Below, piece by piece: positions 1 through 7,430 of a stretch of 35,040 bases of DNA. The notes under the pieces were generated by a model, which was given only the letters and a program-made list of their open reading frames with translations, did not search any database and was not told the DNA's origin. The translations under genes and the position numbers were made by a program. Positions within the stretch are counted from its first letter, which is position 1. Each line of letters begins with the position of its first letter. This DNA comes from DAIPJH01 sp036770365 (lineage in GTDB: Bacteria > Pseudomonadota > Alphaproteobacteria > Rickettsiales > UBA998): the NCBI GenBank assembly GCA_036770365.1, contig DAIPJH010000018.1:1-35040 (forward strand). Direction: 5' to 3'.

Positions 1-600
1 GGACTTATTAAAGCGCGTGAACTTGCTGATGCTGCCACCACATTAGAAACATTACTAGAAGCGGTGACGAGTTTTGATGGCTGCGCGCTAAAACGTATGG
101 CAACACATACTGTGTTTGCGGATGGCACGGCTGGCTCTGACCTTATGATTATCGGCGACATGCCCCGCGAAGCAGATGACCTCAGCGGCATCCCTTTTAG
201 CGGCGCAGAAGGCATACTTTTAAATAACATCCTCAAAGCAATAGGACGAAGCCGCGAGAATACCTACATCACCAATGCCGTATTTTGGAGACCCGCAGGT
301 GGACTAGAACCCTCCACCACTGATGCCGCCATGTGCGAGCCATTCCTAGAAAAACATATCGCCCTAGCACAACCAAAACACATCATCGCCATGGGCAACA
401 CCGCCAATAAATTACTTCTCAAAACCAATAAAACCGTGGCAGGACTGCGCACGGTTTTACATGATTACTCTAATAATTATCTCGGTAATGATACTATCCA
501 AGTCACTGTCACCTACCACCCATCCCACCTAATCAAGAACCCACTCCATAAACGCATGGTATGGGAAGATATACAGAAGGTAATGACATTGTTAGCTTAA
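1..600 (+). CDS. Uracil-DNA glycosylase, family 4-like (5' end outside window)
   Basis: The reading frame is open from base 1, so the N-terminus lies upstream; about 199 residues are visible. It resembles the alphaproteobacterial iron-sulfur uracil-DNA glycosylases that remove uracil from DNA as the first step of base excision repair. Matching landmarks are FDGCALK near the visible start, VFADG, the block GDMPREADDLSGIPFSG (canonical family form is GExPGxxEDxxGxPFVG), YITNAVFWRP, a second Cys in MCEPFL, and the C-terminal YHPSHLIKNP followed by KRMVWEDI, which matches the usual HPAYLL...KR.AW.DL end. The canonical GEAPG motif reads GDMPR here, so activity should not be taken for granted. The stop overlaps by a few bases the end of the convergent gene on the other strand. 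Family assignment is fairly sure; specificity is not. Confidence 0.82.
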   Translation, partial: GLIKARELADAATTLETLLEAVTSFDGCALKRMATHTVFADGTAGSDLMIIGDMPREADDLSGIPFSGAEGILLNNILKAIGRSRENTYITNAVFWRPAGGLEPSTTDAAMCEPFLEKHIALAQPKHIIAMGNTANKLLLKTNKTVAGLRTVLHDYSNNYLGNDTIQVTVTYHPSHLIKNPLHKRMVWEDIQKVMTLLA

Positions 601-908
601 CGTTCCCAATTACATTTTGATGCAATACTCGGCTTAACATTTTGCGCTTTTTGATTAATGGCAGGTGCTTGCACCATATAATAATTGTCCACATCAGCAT
701 CCGTTTTAAATTTTGGCGTTCCAGCTTTTTCAAACGCCGCCACTTCCTTAAGTGCTTTCGCAATTTTTGCATCTGTCAAATGACAATCCGTTACAGCTCC
801 ACCTGTCGTGCGACCAGAAACATGCACATCACTACCATTTACTTTAGCTTCTACTTGGGGAATATTACCAATATTACCTATCTTTGTCGTCACTTTGTCT
901 CCAGCCAT
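597..908 (-). CDS. Small hypothetical protein, 103 aa
   Basis: I do not recognise this protein. It starts MAGDKVTTKIGNIGNIPQVE and is hydrophilic, with no signal peptide or membrane segment; the C-terminal third contains YYMVQAPAINQKAQNV. A plausible ribosome binding site (GAAAGG, about 8 bases before the ATG) supports the start, and the composition is that of a real soluble protein rather than a shadow frame. It converges with the uracil-DNA glycosylase gene and the two stops overlap. The residues between 20 and 50 (VEAKVNGSDVHVSGRTTGG) look like short beta strands. No function can be proposed from sequence or context. Confidence 0.55.
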   Translation of the reverse strand: MAGDKVTTKIGNIGNIPQVEAKVNGSDVHVSGRTTGGAVTDCHLTDAKIAKALKEVAAFEKAGTPKFKTDADVDNYYMVQAPAINQKAQNVKPSIASKCNWER

Positions 909-1106
909 CGCACAAACCTTTCAGTTCATTATCCTATTTATATTGGAATCCATAATACCACAGAATTTCTTTCTAAAATGTGAAGTTTTTGTGAAGGTTG
1001 TGATTTCAAAAAACCCACTTGCAACCTATAATCTCCCATGCTAGGCAAATATAATACTTCCATCTTTAAGATGGTGTAGCTCTATATAATAATAGAAATA
1101 GTATTC

Positions 1107-2177
1107 ATGAGTTTTTACACATCAATCCTTGCCCCTATCATTTTCAAGCTCAACGCGGAAACCGCGCATGGGGCTGCGATTAAGACACTCCGCTACGGTC
1201 TTGTTCCCTCTAGCTCTACCATCACACATGCATCGTTAGAACAAACTCTGTTTGGACTCACTTTCAAAAACCCCGTTGGACTAGCAGCAGGTTTTGATAA
1301 AAATGCTGAGGTCTGGCAGCAAACCCTCAAACAAGGCTTTGGATTTGTAGAAATCGGCACGGTCACCCCCCGCCCACAAATCGGCAATCCCAAGCCTCGC
1401 CTATTTCGCTTGAAAGAAGATCAAGCCGTTATCAACCGTATGGGCTTTAATAATCACGGCATGGACGCCACCTATAAAAATCTTGCCACACACCGCGCAG
1501 GGCAAGGCATCGTCGGCGTCAATATCGGTAAGAACAAAGACACAGAAAATGCAGCCGAAGATTACACTGCCCTTGTGCGCCGTTTTGCAGATGTCGCAGA
1601 TTATTTCACGGTCAATATCTCTTCACCCAACACAGAAGGATTACGCGCCCTACAAGACCGTGATGCACTCATGATCTTGATGAAAGCCATCATGAAAGAA
1701 CGCAACACGCAAGATCGCCGCGTTCCTATGCTTATCAAAATCGCTCCAGACCTCGACGACGGCGCACTCACTGACGGCGCACTCACTGACATCGCCAGTG
1801 TCGCACTTATGCTCGATTGCGATGGAATCATTGTAAGCAACACCACCATCGCCCGTCCAGAAACACTACGTAGCAAACATAAAAATGAAACAGGTGGACT
1901 CAGCGGTGTGCCACTCTTTACACGCTCTAACGAAGTGCTAGCAAGCTTATATCGCATCACACAAGGTCGCATTCCCCTTATTGGTGTCGGTGGCATCACC
2001 TCTGCCGAAGACGCCATCACCAAAATCCGCAGCGGTGCATCACTGATACAACTCTATTCTGCCCTCGTCTATCAAGGCTTTGGTTTAGTACACACCATCA
2101 ATAAAGGTATCATCGCACACCTTAAAGCGCATAATATGCTGTCAATAAATGAACTAATTGGCAAAGATATCGCTTAG
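1107..2177 (+). CDS. pyrD: Dihydroorotate dehydrogenase (quinone), class 2
   Basis: Oxidises dihydroorotate to orotate with a membrane quinone as acceptor, the fourth step of pyrimidine synthesis. The 356-residue length and an N-terminal helical segment (MSFYTSILAPIIFKL) before the barrel are typical of the membrane-associated class 2 enzyme. Landmarks are NPVGLAAGFDKN (about 55-66), EIGTVTPRPQ.GNPKPR, NRMGFNN, VNISSPNT at about 169-176 with the serine used as catalytic base in class 2, KIAPDL, IVSNTT and the FMN-phosphate loop GVGGI. A 15-bp direct duplication at 1758-1787 repeats residues DGALT (218-227) in a surface stretch. No strong ribosome binding site is seen. It appears to be monocistronic; a weak hairpin follows the stop. 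Confidence 0.96.
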   Translation: MSFYTSILAPIIFKLNAETAHGAAIKTLRYGLVPSSSTITHASLEQTLFGLTFKNPVGLAAGFDKNAEVWQQTLKQGFGFVEIGTVTPRPQIGNPKPRLFRLKEDQAVINRMGFNNHGMDATYKNLATHRAGQGIVGVNIGKNKDTENAAEDYTALVRRFADVADYFTVNISSPNTEGLRALQDRDALMILMKAIMKERNTQDRRVPMLIKIAPDLDDGALTDGALTDIASVALMLDCDGIIVSNTTIARPETLRSKHKNETGGLSGVPLFTRSNEVLASLYRITQGRIPLIGVGGITSAEDAITKIRSGASLIQLYSALVYQGFGLVHTINKGIIAHLKAHNMLSINELIGKDIA

Positions 2178-2242
2178 AGTAACATTACGTCATCAGAACA
2201 AGTAGTACTTCTTTTATAGTGAATTTTTAATGATAATAACAC

Positions 2243-2266
2243 GCGTGAAAATTAATAAAATCACGC
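2243..2266 (+). terminator. Possible weak terminator after pyrD
   Basis: Inverted repeat GCGTGA (2243-2248) / TCACGC (2261-2266) with a 12-base AT-only loop, followed by ATTTTTGTT. It lies 66 bases after the pyrD stop. The stem is short and the T-run brief, so this may instead be a protein-binding palindrome in front of the amyloid gene. Confidence 0.35.
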
Positions 2267-2322
2267 ATTTTTGTTAATATTTATTAATAAATATATAAAA
2301 TACACCCTAGTTTTTAGACCAA

Positions 2323-2379
2323 TTGTTACAGTTGTGTGACATTTTAATGAAAGTTGTGTGATTATGCTTTGAGTATACT
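2323..2379 (+). promoter_or_regulatory. Predicted promoter and direct-repeat operator of the curlin-repeat gene
   Basis: The 10-base word AGTTGTGTGA occurs at 2330 and 2352, 22 bases (two helical turns) apart. In an 11-base register the half-sites read TTGTTAC (2323-2329), GTGTGAC (2334-2340), a degenerate one at 2345, and GTGTGAT (2356-2362). A good -10 candidate, TATACT (2374-2379), begins 12 bases after the last half-site. Direct repeats on an 11-bp phase followed by a -10 are the arrangement used by OmpR/PhoB-family activators. The regulator itself is not identified. Confidence 0.45.
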
Positions 2380-2445
2380 TCTTAATTTGTTACTGTCATT
2401 TCATCAGCACTGAGTTGATATACAAATTAACATTCGGAGTATACC

Positions 2446-4086
2446 ATGAAAAAGAATTATAAAAACATCGCGCTCGCCGCACTCGCCACCACCACCATGA
2501 TGACTGGTTTTGCGTCTGATGCAAATGCTTGGGGCTGGAAAAGTATCGTTAATGCCGTGGTAAATCCAATCGGCACTGTTGTAAACGCAGTCACAGGCGA
2601 TTCAAATGCAGCTTTGCTTGCTGATCCCGTCGGCGCAACGGCAGCAGATGCCACTGTAGGGGCAATCTCCAACCCCATAAACCCAGTAGGTGGTGCAGTG
2701 ACTGCCGTTACGGGCAGCACAACCCTTGGAACACTTGCTGACCCAGCAGGTGCGGCAGCAGCTAACCCTGGCGCAGCCATTAATACCGCCAATAATGCCG
2801 CTCAAGGCGCAATCTCTAATCCACTCAACCCAATCGGTGGCGCAGTAGCTGGTGCTACAGGCAGCACAGCCCTCGGCAACCTTGCTGATCCTGTTGGCGC
2901 AACCAATGCCGCAGTCATTAATGCAACATTAAATGCAACCGGCAACGGCCCTAACCCTGTCTCTACCAGCACAGGCGGCGCAGCCGCGGCAACAGCGACC
3001 ACCACCAACACTGGAGCAATCGCAGCTAACCGCAGTGCTGTTGCTAACGCAAAAAGCTCTGCTTCAGCAAAAGTTTCTTCAAGTGCAAGCGCAACCACAT
3101 CACGCGTTTCTTCAATGATCGCTAGTACTGGCGGCGGCTCAACTGGTGGCGACAATAGTTTGACTGCTAGCCAAACTGGCAATAACAACAGCTTATCGTC
3201 AGCCCAATCAGGCAATGGCAATATTGCTGATGTAATCCAAAACGGTGATGGCAACTCTGTTGCTACTTCTGTCACAGGTGATACAAACAGCCTCCGCGCT
3301 GACCAAGAAGGCAACACGAACAACCTAGCATATGGTGCTGAAGGCAGTGGCAACATGATGACCTCTTACCAATCTGGTAATGACAACACCGCGACAGCAT
3401 TACAAGTTGGTAACAACAACAATGCATCTTTGAGACAGGATGGCACAGGTCATTCCGCAGTGATTTCTCAAGAAGGCAACGCAAACACCAGCATTGTGAA
3501 TCAAACAGGTAATGATCACCAAGTGACCATTTCTCAGGTTGGAGACGCTAACGTTGTAAGCTCAACCCAAGATGGGTCAGCCAACACGGCTGGCTTTGTT
3601 CAAGAGGGTAACAACAATTCTGTGGAGAGTTTGCAAAACGGCTCAGAGAATGCTGTAACTTCAGTACAAACTGGTGATAATAACCGCGCCAGCTACAGTC
3701 AAAATGGCACAGGCAATAGTGCCTTTGGTTCACAAACTGGGAGCGACAATACACTTGGCATTTCTCAAGTAGGTGGCAATGCGAACAGCGCATCCGTGGT
3801 TCAAGCATCAGATGGCAATAATGCTACCATCGAACAAAACGGCACAAACAACTCTGAAGCAATGATTTCGCAAGCAGGTTCTGGCGGCCATAAAGCGACC
3901 ATTAGCCAAGGCGGCGGCGACAACCAAGTAGCAAGCATTGATCAAACAGGTCAAGGCAATGAAGCAGCCATCACACAAGGCGGCGGCAATGGCAACAGTG
4001 CCAGCATTCAACAATATAGCAATGCTGACAAAGCCACCATTACCCAAAGCGGCAGCAACAACATTGCGGCAGCCGTACAACGCTAA
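2446..4086 (+). CDS. Secreted curlin-repeat (functional amyloid) protein, 546 aa
   Basis: Begins with a Sec signal peptide (residues 1-28, cleavage after DANA). Residues 29-160 hold three copies of a 25-residue unit of the form NPxGxxVxAxTGSxxLGxLADPxGA (40-64, 79-103, 128-152), then an Ala/Ser/Thr-rich linker to about 236. Residues 237-546 are about 28 consecutive 11-residue units of the pattern N-x-[AVL]-x-x-x-Q-x-G-x-x, for example NSLTASQTGNN and NSLSSAQSGNG. This is the N-x-A-x3-Q-x-G-x2 register of CsgA curlin repeats, where each unit forms a strand and turn of a beta-solenoid amyloid. Only a few units carry one extra residue. A ribosome binding site (CGGAG) lies 7 bases before the ATG. 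No csgB, csgE, csgF or csgG gene is in the window. Amyloid fibre formation on the cell surface is inferred from the repeat; E. coli CsgA has only about five 22-residue repeats, so this is far longer. Confidence 0.85.
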   Translation: MKKNYKNIALAALATTTMMTGFASDANAWGWKSIVNAVVNPIGTVVNAVTGDSNAALLADPVGATAADATVGAISNPINPVGGAVTAVTGSTTLGTLADPAGAAAANPGAAINTANNAAQGAISNPLNPIGGAVAGATGSTALGNLADPVGATNAAVINATLNATGNGPNPVSTSTGGAAAATATTTNTGAIAANRSAVANAKSSASAKVSSSASATTSRVSSMIASTGGGSTGGDNSLTASQTGNNNSLSSAQSGNGNIADVIQNGDGNSVATSVTGDTNSLRADQEGNTNNLAYGAEGSGNMMTSYQSGNDNTATALQVGNNNNASLRQDGTGHSAVISQEGNANTSIVNQTGNDHQVTISQVGDANVVSSTQDGSANTAGFVQEGNNNSVESLQNGSENAVTSVQTGDNNRASYSQNGTGNSAFGSQTGSDNTLGISQVGGNANSASVVQASDGNNATIEQNGTNNSEAMISQAGSGGHKATISQGGGDNQVASIDQTGQGNEAAITQGGGNGNSASIQQYSNADKATITQSGSNNIAAAVQR

Positions 4087-4113
4087 CACTAGACCACATA
4101 CTCCGAGAAGAAA

Positions 4114-4138
4114 GGGGGGCGAAAGCCTCCCTTTTTTT
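4114..4138 (+). terminator. Rho-independent terminator of the curlin-repeat gene
   Basis: Stem GGGGGGC / GCCTCCC (one G-T pair) closed by a GAAA tetraloop, followed directly by seven T. It lies 27 bases after the stop codon. Confidence 0.9.
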
Positions 4139-4683
4139 ATTGATAGTACCGATTGTTTAAGATTTTTGCTCTCTGTATTTGTCATTCCCATAAAAACTGG
4201 GCGGTAAAATTCACAAAAAATGTATTTTTTTTGAAAAAAAATAATCCCCCTTTTTAATGCAATGCAGCATTTTTATCCCCCTCAAAATTATTAATTTTCT
4301 ATTACGCACATCCCATATTTGATTAATTTCTATTAACAGTTCTTTCTATCAAATACCCACTCAATCTCCAGAAAATGCCAGATAAATACCTAACCATAGA
4401 TTTTCTATAACAAAAACCCCTTCCCGATAGACTTAAGACAAGATTATACCAAAATAGGTCATTTTTTGCGCCAATTTAATATCAAAAATCCATCAACTTT
4501 TACGCAAATTGAACGGGCTTTTTAGCGAATATCTTATTGATTTATATTGATTATTTTTCACAGAAAGCCCTCAAAATTTAACCTTTTGTTAATCTGAGCA
4601 GCGTAGGTTTAAGCCTATGGGACACACCTGTTCCGCCAACCAATACACAAGCCTAAAAAAACAAAACTACAAAGGGGAATTTT
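4139..4683. other. AT-rich intergenic region without a gene
   Basis: About 545 bases with no convincing coding frame, rich in A- and T-runs (for example around 4220-4240 and 4450-4470). The only recognisable elements are the CtrA-like site at 4578-4592 and the ribosome binding site AAAGGGG (4671-4677) in front of the lyase gene. Its length suggests room for several regulators or an untranslated leader, but I see no defined RNA family. Confidence 0.5.
4578..4592 (+). promoter_or_regulatory. Predicted CtrA box upstream of the PL6-RTX gene
   Basis: Exact TTAA-N7-TTAA with spacer CCTTTTG, 91 bases before the start codon of the secreted lyase. TTAA-N7-TTAA is the full recognition site of the alphaproteobacterial cell-cycle regulator CtrA, and TTAACC is its preferred first half. 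A second site with nearly the same spacer is upstream of cheY. Confidence 0.55.
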
Positions 4684-6609
4684 ATGAACACTGTCTATGC
4701 GACTCCCGTCAACGGCACAATCACCCTCGGCACAAGTTTTTTTAATAGCTTAAGCCCAAACACCACCGTCATCATTCCTAATGGTACATATGACGCTGCG
4801 AAGATAGTACTACCAGCCAACGCTGTTGGTATCACCCTGCGCCCTGAATCTGAAGGCGGCGTAACCTTCACAGGTAAAACCACTATGAACATCGCAGGTG
4901 ATAACACAACGGTCTCTGGCTTCACCTTTGACCATACACGCCAAGACACCATGACCATCACAGGTGATAACACCAGCATCACAGGCAACCATTTCATTGG
5001 TGCAGGTAATCCGCTCAATACCCAAGACAGTGTTATCTGGATCGACCCCAAAGCACAAAACACCCACTTTACACATAATGAAGTGGAAGCTTCGATTTCT
5101 ATGACCATCAAAGTCCGTGCAGATGTTTACGGCAGCAAAGAACAACCCACAGGCACGGTCATCCAAGACAACTATTTCCACGACATTGCACGCCTAAGCG
5201 ATAATGGTCAGGAAGTGATCCAAATTGCTGGCCCTGGTGGTCAATGGATTGCAGGACATGATCTTGAACTCGGCACACTTATTAAAAACAACATTTTCTA
5301 TAAAACACATGGCGACGTTGAAACCATTTCAATGAAAGTAGGTGGCACAACAGTCACGGGCAACGTCTTTATGCATATGGAGGCATCTCCTACAGTACGT
5401 AATGGCGGCCACAACACCATTGAAGGTAATATTTTAATTGATACCCGTCCAATCCGCGTCATGGGCGACAGCACCGAAATCACCAACAACGTCATCATAG
5501 ACCCGAAGAAAGGTGCATTCATCCTCTCTAACGGCACAGACCGTTATGAAGTGGCAGAAAGCAATACCATCAGCAATAACATTGTCTACAGCAGAAATGA
5601 CATCACCGTGTTACAAACCCTGAACCAATCCGCAGGGCCAGTAACTCAGATCCATGACAACGTGGTCGCAGATAATGGCTATGTCCTCACTGCAACCAGC
5701 AAGGCTACCAATTTTGTGGCAACAGGCGTTGACGTAAATGGCTATACGGCACATAACACCATTGCAGCAGGCGAAGTATTAAACGAAACCGCGCTAGCTT
5801 GGCTCAATAAACTTCTCTCTCTCAGCGACAACCCTCAAGCACTCTTAAACAACTATTTAAAAGGTGATGGCTTAGATGTTCATGCGATTCTACATCCACA
5901 TGTTATCCCTTCTTATTTCCACGAGTCTGAAAGCAATTTCACTGCGCCTAGCGCTGCGAACGCAATGACAGGCACAGAGAGCGCAGAACTTATCACTGGC
6001 GCAGCATTAAACGATGTAGTCCACGCAGGTGATGGCGCAGATAATGTCAAAGGCAATACAGGCAATGATGTTATCTTCGGTGAAGCAGGCAATGACACCC
6101 TATTTGGTGGCGACGGCAACGATGCACTTGCTGGCGGCACAGGTGATGACGCCATCAACGCCCATTTAGGTAATGACACTGTACTTGGTGGCGACGGCAA
6201 CGATATTCTTCGAGGCAACGAAGGAGATGACATTGTCGTGGGTGGCGCAGGCAATGACACCGTTATGGGACAAGAGGGTAACGATACACTCGTCGGTGGC
6301 ACGGGCTGCGACCTCTTCGTCGGCGGTACAGGGCTTGATATTTTTGCCTTTGAACAAGCAAGCCTCAGCAAAATCAATGACTTCAGTGTTACAGATGGCG
6401 ATTTGATTGATCTGAGCTTCTTGCTCCCAGACTTCAGATCAAAAACCGATGATGTTCACGACTATGTGCAGATTACCTTTGCTAAAAATGCAGCCTTCAT
6501 TTCTGTCGATGCAGATGGCGGTGCGGATCATTTTGTTCAAGTGGCAGAACTACGCATGCCAACTGCTCTCTCTGTAGAAACATTACTACATCACATTATC
6601 GTAGAATAA
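4684..6609 (+). CDS. PL6-type polysaccharide lyase with RTX repeats and type I secretion signal, 641 aa
   Basis: Residues about 20-400 form a right-handed parallel beta-helix (recurring N-x-I/F strands such as TGNHFIG, IQDNYFHD, IKNNIFY, ITNNVII). The block E213-TISM-K218 followed by TVR239NGGHNTIEGN matches the active site of the PL6 family (chondroitinase B and alginate lyases): Lys218 and Arg239 are 21 residues apart, as are catalytic Lys250 and Arg271 of chondroitinase B, and E213 aligns with calcium ligand Glu245; the other acidic ligand is D211. Residues about 430-555 are glycine-aspartate nonapeptides (GNDTLFGGDGND type) that bind calcium in RTX proteins, and the last 85 residues resemble the type I secretion target domain. 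There is no Sec signal. The likely job is extracellular cleavage of alginate or another uronate polymer by beta-elimination; the exact substrate is inferred. A strong ribosome binding site precedes the ATG. Confidence 0.87.
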   Translation: MNTVYATPVNGTITLGTSFFNSLSPNTTVIIPNGTYDAAKIVLPANAVGITLRPESEGGVTFTGKTTMNIAGDNTTVSGFTFDHTRQDTMTITGDNTSITGNHFIGAGNPLNTQDSVIWIDPKAQNTHFTHNEVEASISMTIKVRADVYGSKEQPTGTVIQDNYFHDIARLSDNGQEVIQIAGPGGQWIAGHDLELGTLIKNNIFYKTHGDVETISMKVGGTTVTGNVFMHMEASPTVRNGGHNTIEGNILIDTRPIRVMGDSTEITNNVIIDPKKGAFILSNGTDRYEVAESNTISNNIVYSRNDITVLQTLNQSAGPVTQIHDNVVADNGYVLTATSKATNFVATGVDVNGYTAHNTIAAGEVLNETALAWLNKLLSLSDNPQALLNNYLKGDGLDVHAILHPHVIPSYFHESESNFTAPSAANAMTGTESAELITGAALNDVVHAGDGADNVKGNTGNDVIFGEAGNDTLFGGDGNDALAGGTGDDAINAHLGNDTVLGGDGNDILRGNEGDDIVVGGAGNDTVMGQEGNDTLVGGTGCDLFVGGTGLDIFAFEQASLSKINDFSVTDGDLIDLSFLLPDFRSKTDDVHDYVQITFAKNAAFISVDADGGADHFVQVAELRMPTALSVETLLHHIIVE

Positions 6610-6630
6610 CGACGTCGAATCGACAAAGAA

Positions 6631-6666
6631 TTCACCCCACTTGTCCCCCTAAGCGGGTGGGGTGAA
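6631..6666. terminator. Inverted repeat between convergent genes, possible two-way terminator
   Basis: Perfect 10-bp arms TTCACCCCAC (6631-6640) and GTGGGGTGAA (6657-6666) around a 16-base loop. It lies between the PL6-RTX stop and the end of tsaE, and the right arm encodes the last codons of tsaE. There is no clear T-run on either side, so termination is likely but not certain. Confidence 0.5.
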
Positions 6667-7101
6667 CCCTTTGGAAGCGACCGTTATCTTACGCTCAGAC
6701 AATGAAATAGCGTCTATTGTCACCACCACCCTACCCTCAGGTAAAAGCTCATCCGCAATTTCAGGCCATTCCATCACTACAATGCCCTCCATCAATGCCT
6801 CATCTAAAGCAAGCTCTACCAGTTCAGAGAGGTGTTTCACGCGGTAAAGATCATAATGCCATAAAGTGAGCTTGCTACCGTCACCTAGTAGCACAGGATA
6901 AGTTTGTACAATGGTAAAAGTCGGACTATTAACTGTTGTTTTTTCACCACACAACGCCTGAATCAGCGCACGCGCAAAAACTGTTTTACCAGCCCCCACT
7001 TCTCCTTCCAGCGTGACACAGCTTCCTTCTTTCAACGTGTTTGCCAAAGCAATCGCAACTGCACACGTTTCTTCTTCGCTGTGTGTCATTCCTTCAAACA
7101 T
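6649..7101 (-). CDS. tsaE: tRNA threonylcarbamoyladenosine biosynthesis ATPase TsaE
   Basis: Small P-loop ATPase that works with TsaB and TsaD to make the t6A modification at position 37 of ANN-decoding tRNAs. Visible motifs are the Walker A loop GEVGAGKT (33-40), SPTFTIVQTY, the HYDLYR block and EWPE near the C-terminus, all characteristic of TsaE; 150 residues is the normal size. I place the start at the ATG at 7101 rather than the TTG at 7107, because GAGGA then sits 9 bases upstream. The ATG shares its A with the stop of iscX (TGATG), which implies translational coupling. The last codons run into an inverted repeat. Confidence 0.93.
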   Translation of the reverse strand: MFEGMTHSEEETCAVAIALANTLKEGSCVTLEGEVGAGKTVFARALIQALCGEKTTVNSPTFTIVQTYPVLLGDGSKLTLWHYDLYRVKHLSELVELALDEALMEGIVVMEWPEIADELLPEGRVVVTIDAISLSERKITVASKGFTPPA

Positions 7102-7295
7102 CAACAACGCTCCTCAAGCCAAGCAGCTTGGATCGCCTCCAAGATCTTTTCATTACAACGCTCAGGCACATCATCAAACCCATCCAAAGCCTCTACCCAC
7201 GCCTTCAAATCGGTGAAACGCACATGCATCACATCAATGTTGGCATGCTTGTCTTCTAGCCCTGCGGCTATGTCATAAATATCAGTCCAGCGCAT
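7101..7295 (-). CDS. iscX: Iron-sulfur cluster assembly protein IscX
   Basis: Small acidic protein of 64 residues that matches IscX/YfhJ along its whole length: MRWTDIYDIA at the start, VRFTDLKAWV in the middle, and the family signature FDDVPERCNEKILEAIQAAW at the end (the usual form is F.DDPxxSNEKILEAI). In E. coli IscX binds the desulfurase IscS and iron and tunes Fe-S assembly. Here it is separated from any isc genes and overlaps tsaE with a TGATG junction. The same intergenic region (7296-7430) carries the promoter of cheY going the other way. Confidence 0.93.
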   Translation of the reverse strand: MRWTDIYDIAAGLEDKHANIDVMHVRFTDLKAWVEALDGFDDVPERCNEKILEAIQAAWLEERC

Positions 7296-7341
7296 TTTTC
7301 ACCAACTTTCTTTAAATTTTGCAAAAAATAATGTTGTTTGT

Positions 7342-7356
7342 TTAACCTTGTTTTAA
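7342..7356 (+). promoter_or_regulatory. Predicted CtrA box upstream of cheY
   Basis: Exact TTAA-N7-TTAA with spacer CCTTGTT, 74 bases before the cheY start and 46 bases before iscX on the other strand. The first half TTAACC fits the CtrA preference. CtrA control of motility and chemotaxis genes is well known in alphaproteobacteria. Confidence 0.55.
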
Positions 7357-7430
7357 TGCATCTCTTGTTATCTTGGCAATAACCGAGCAATACATGCTCT
7401 ATTTACATAACTTACGCAAGGGAGCGAACC

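Noticed and set aside
642..983. Plus-strand frames opposite the small 103-residue gene
   Set aside because: They have Cys/Phe/Ile-rich composition typical of shadows and no start signal.
2802..3356. 184-residue minus-strand frame opposite the curlin-repeat gene
   Set aside because: It is the complement of repetitive Asn/Gln/Gly codons, has no ribosome binding site, and the plus-strand protein has a signal peptide and clear repeats.
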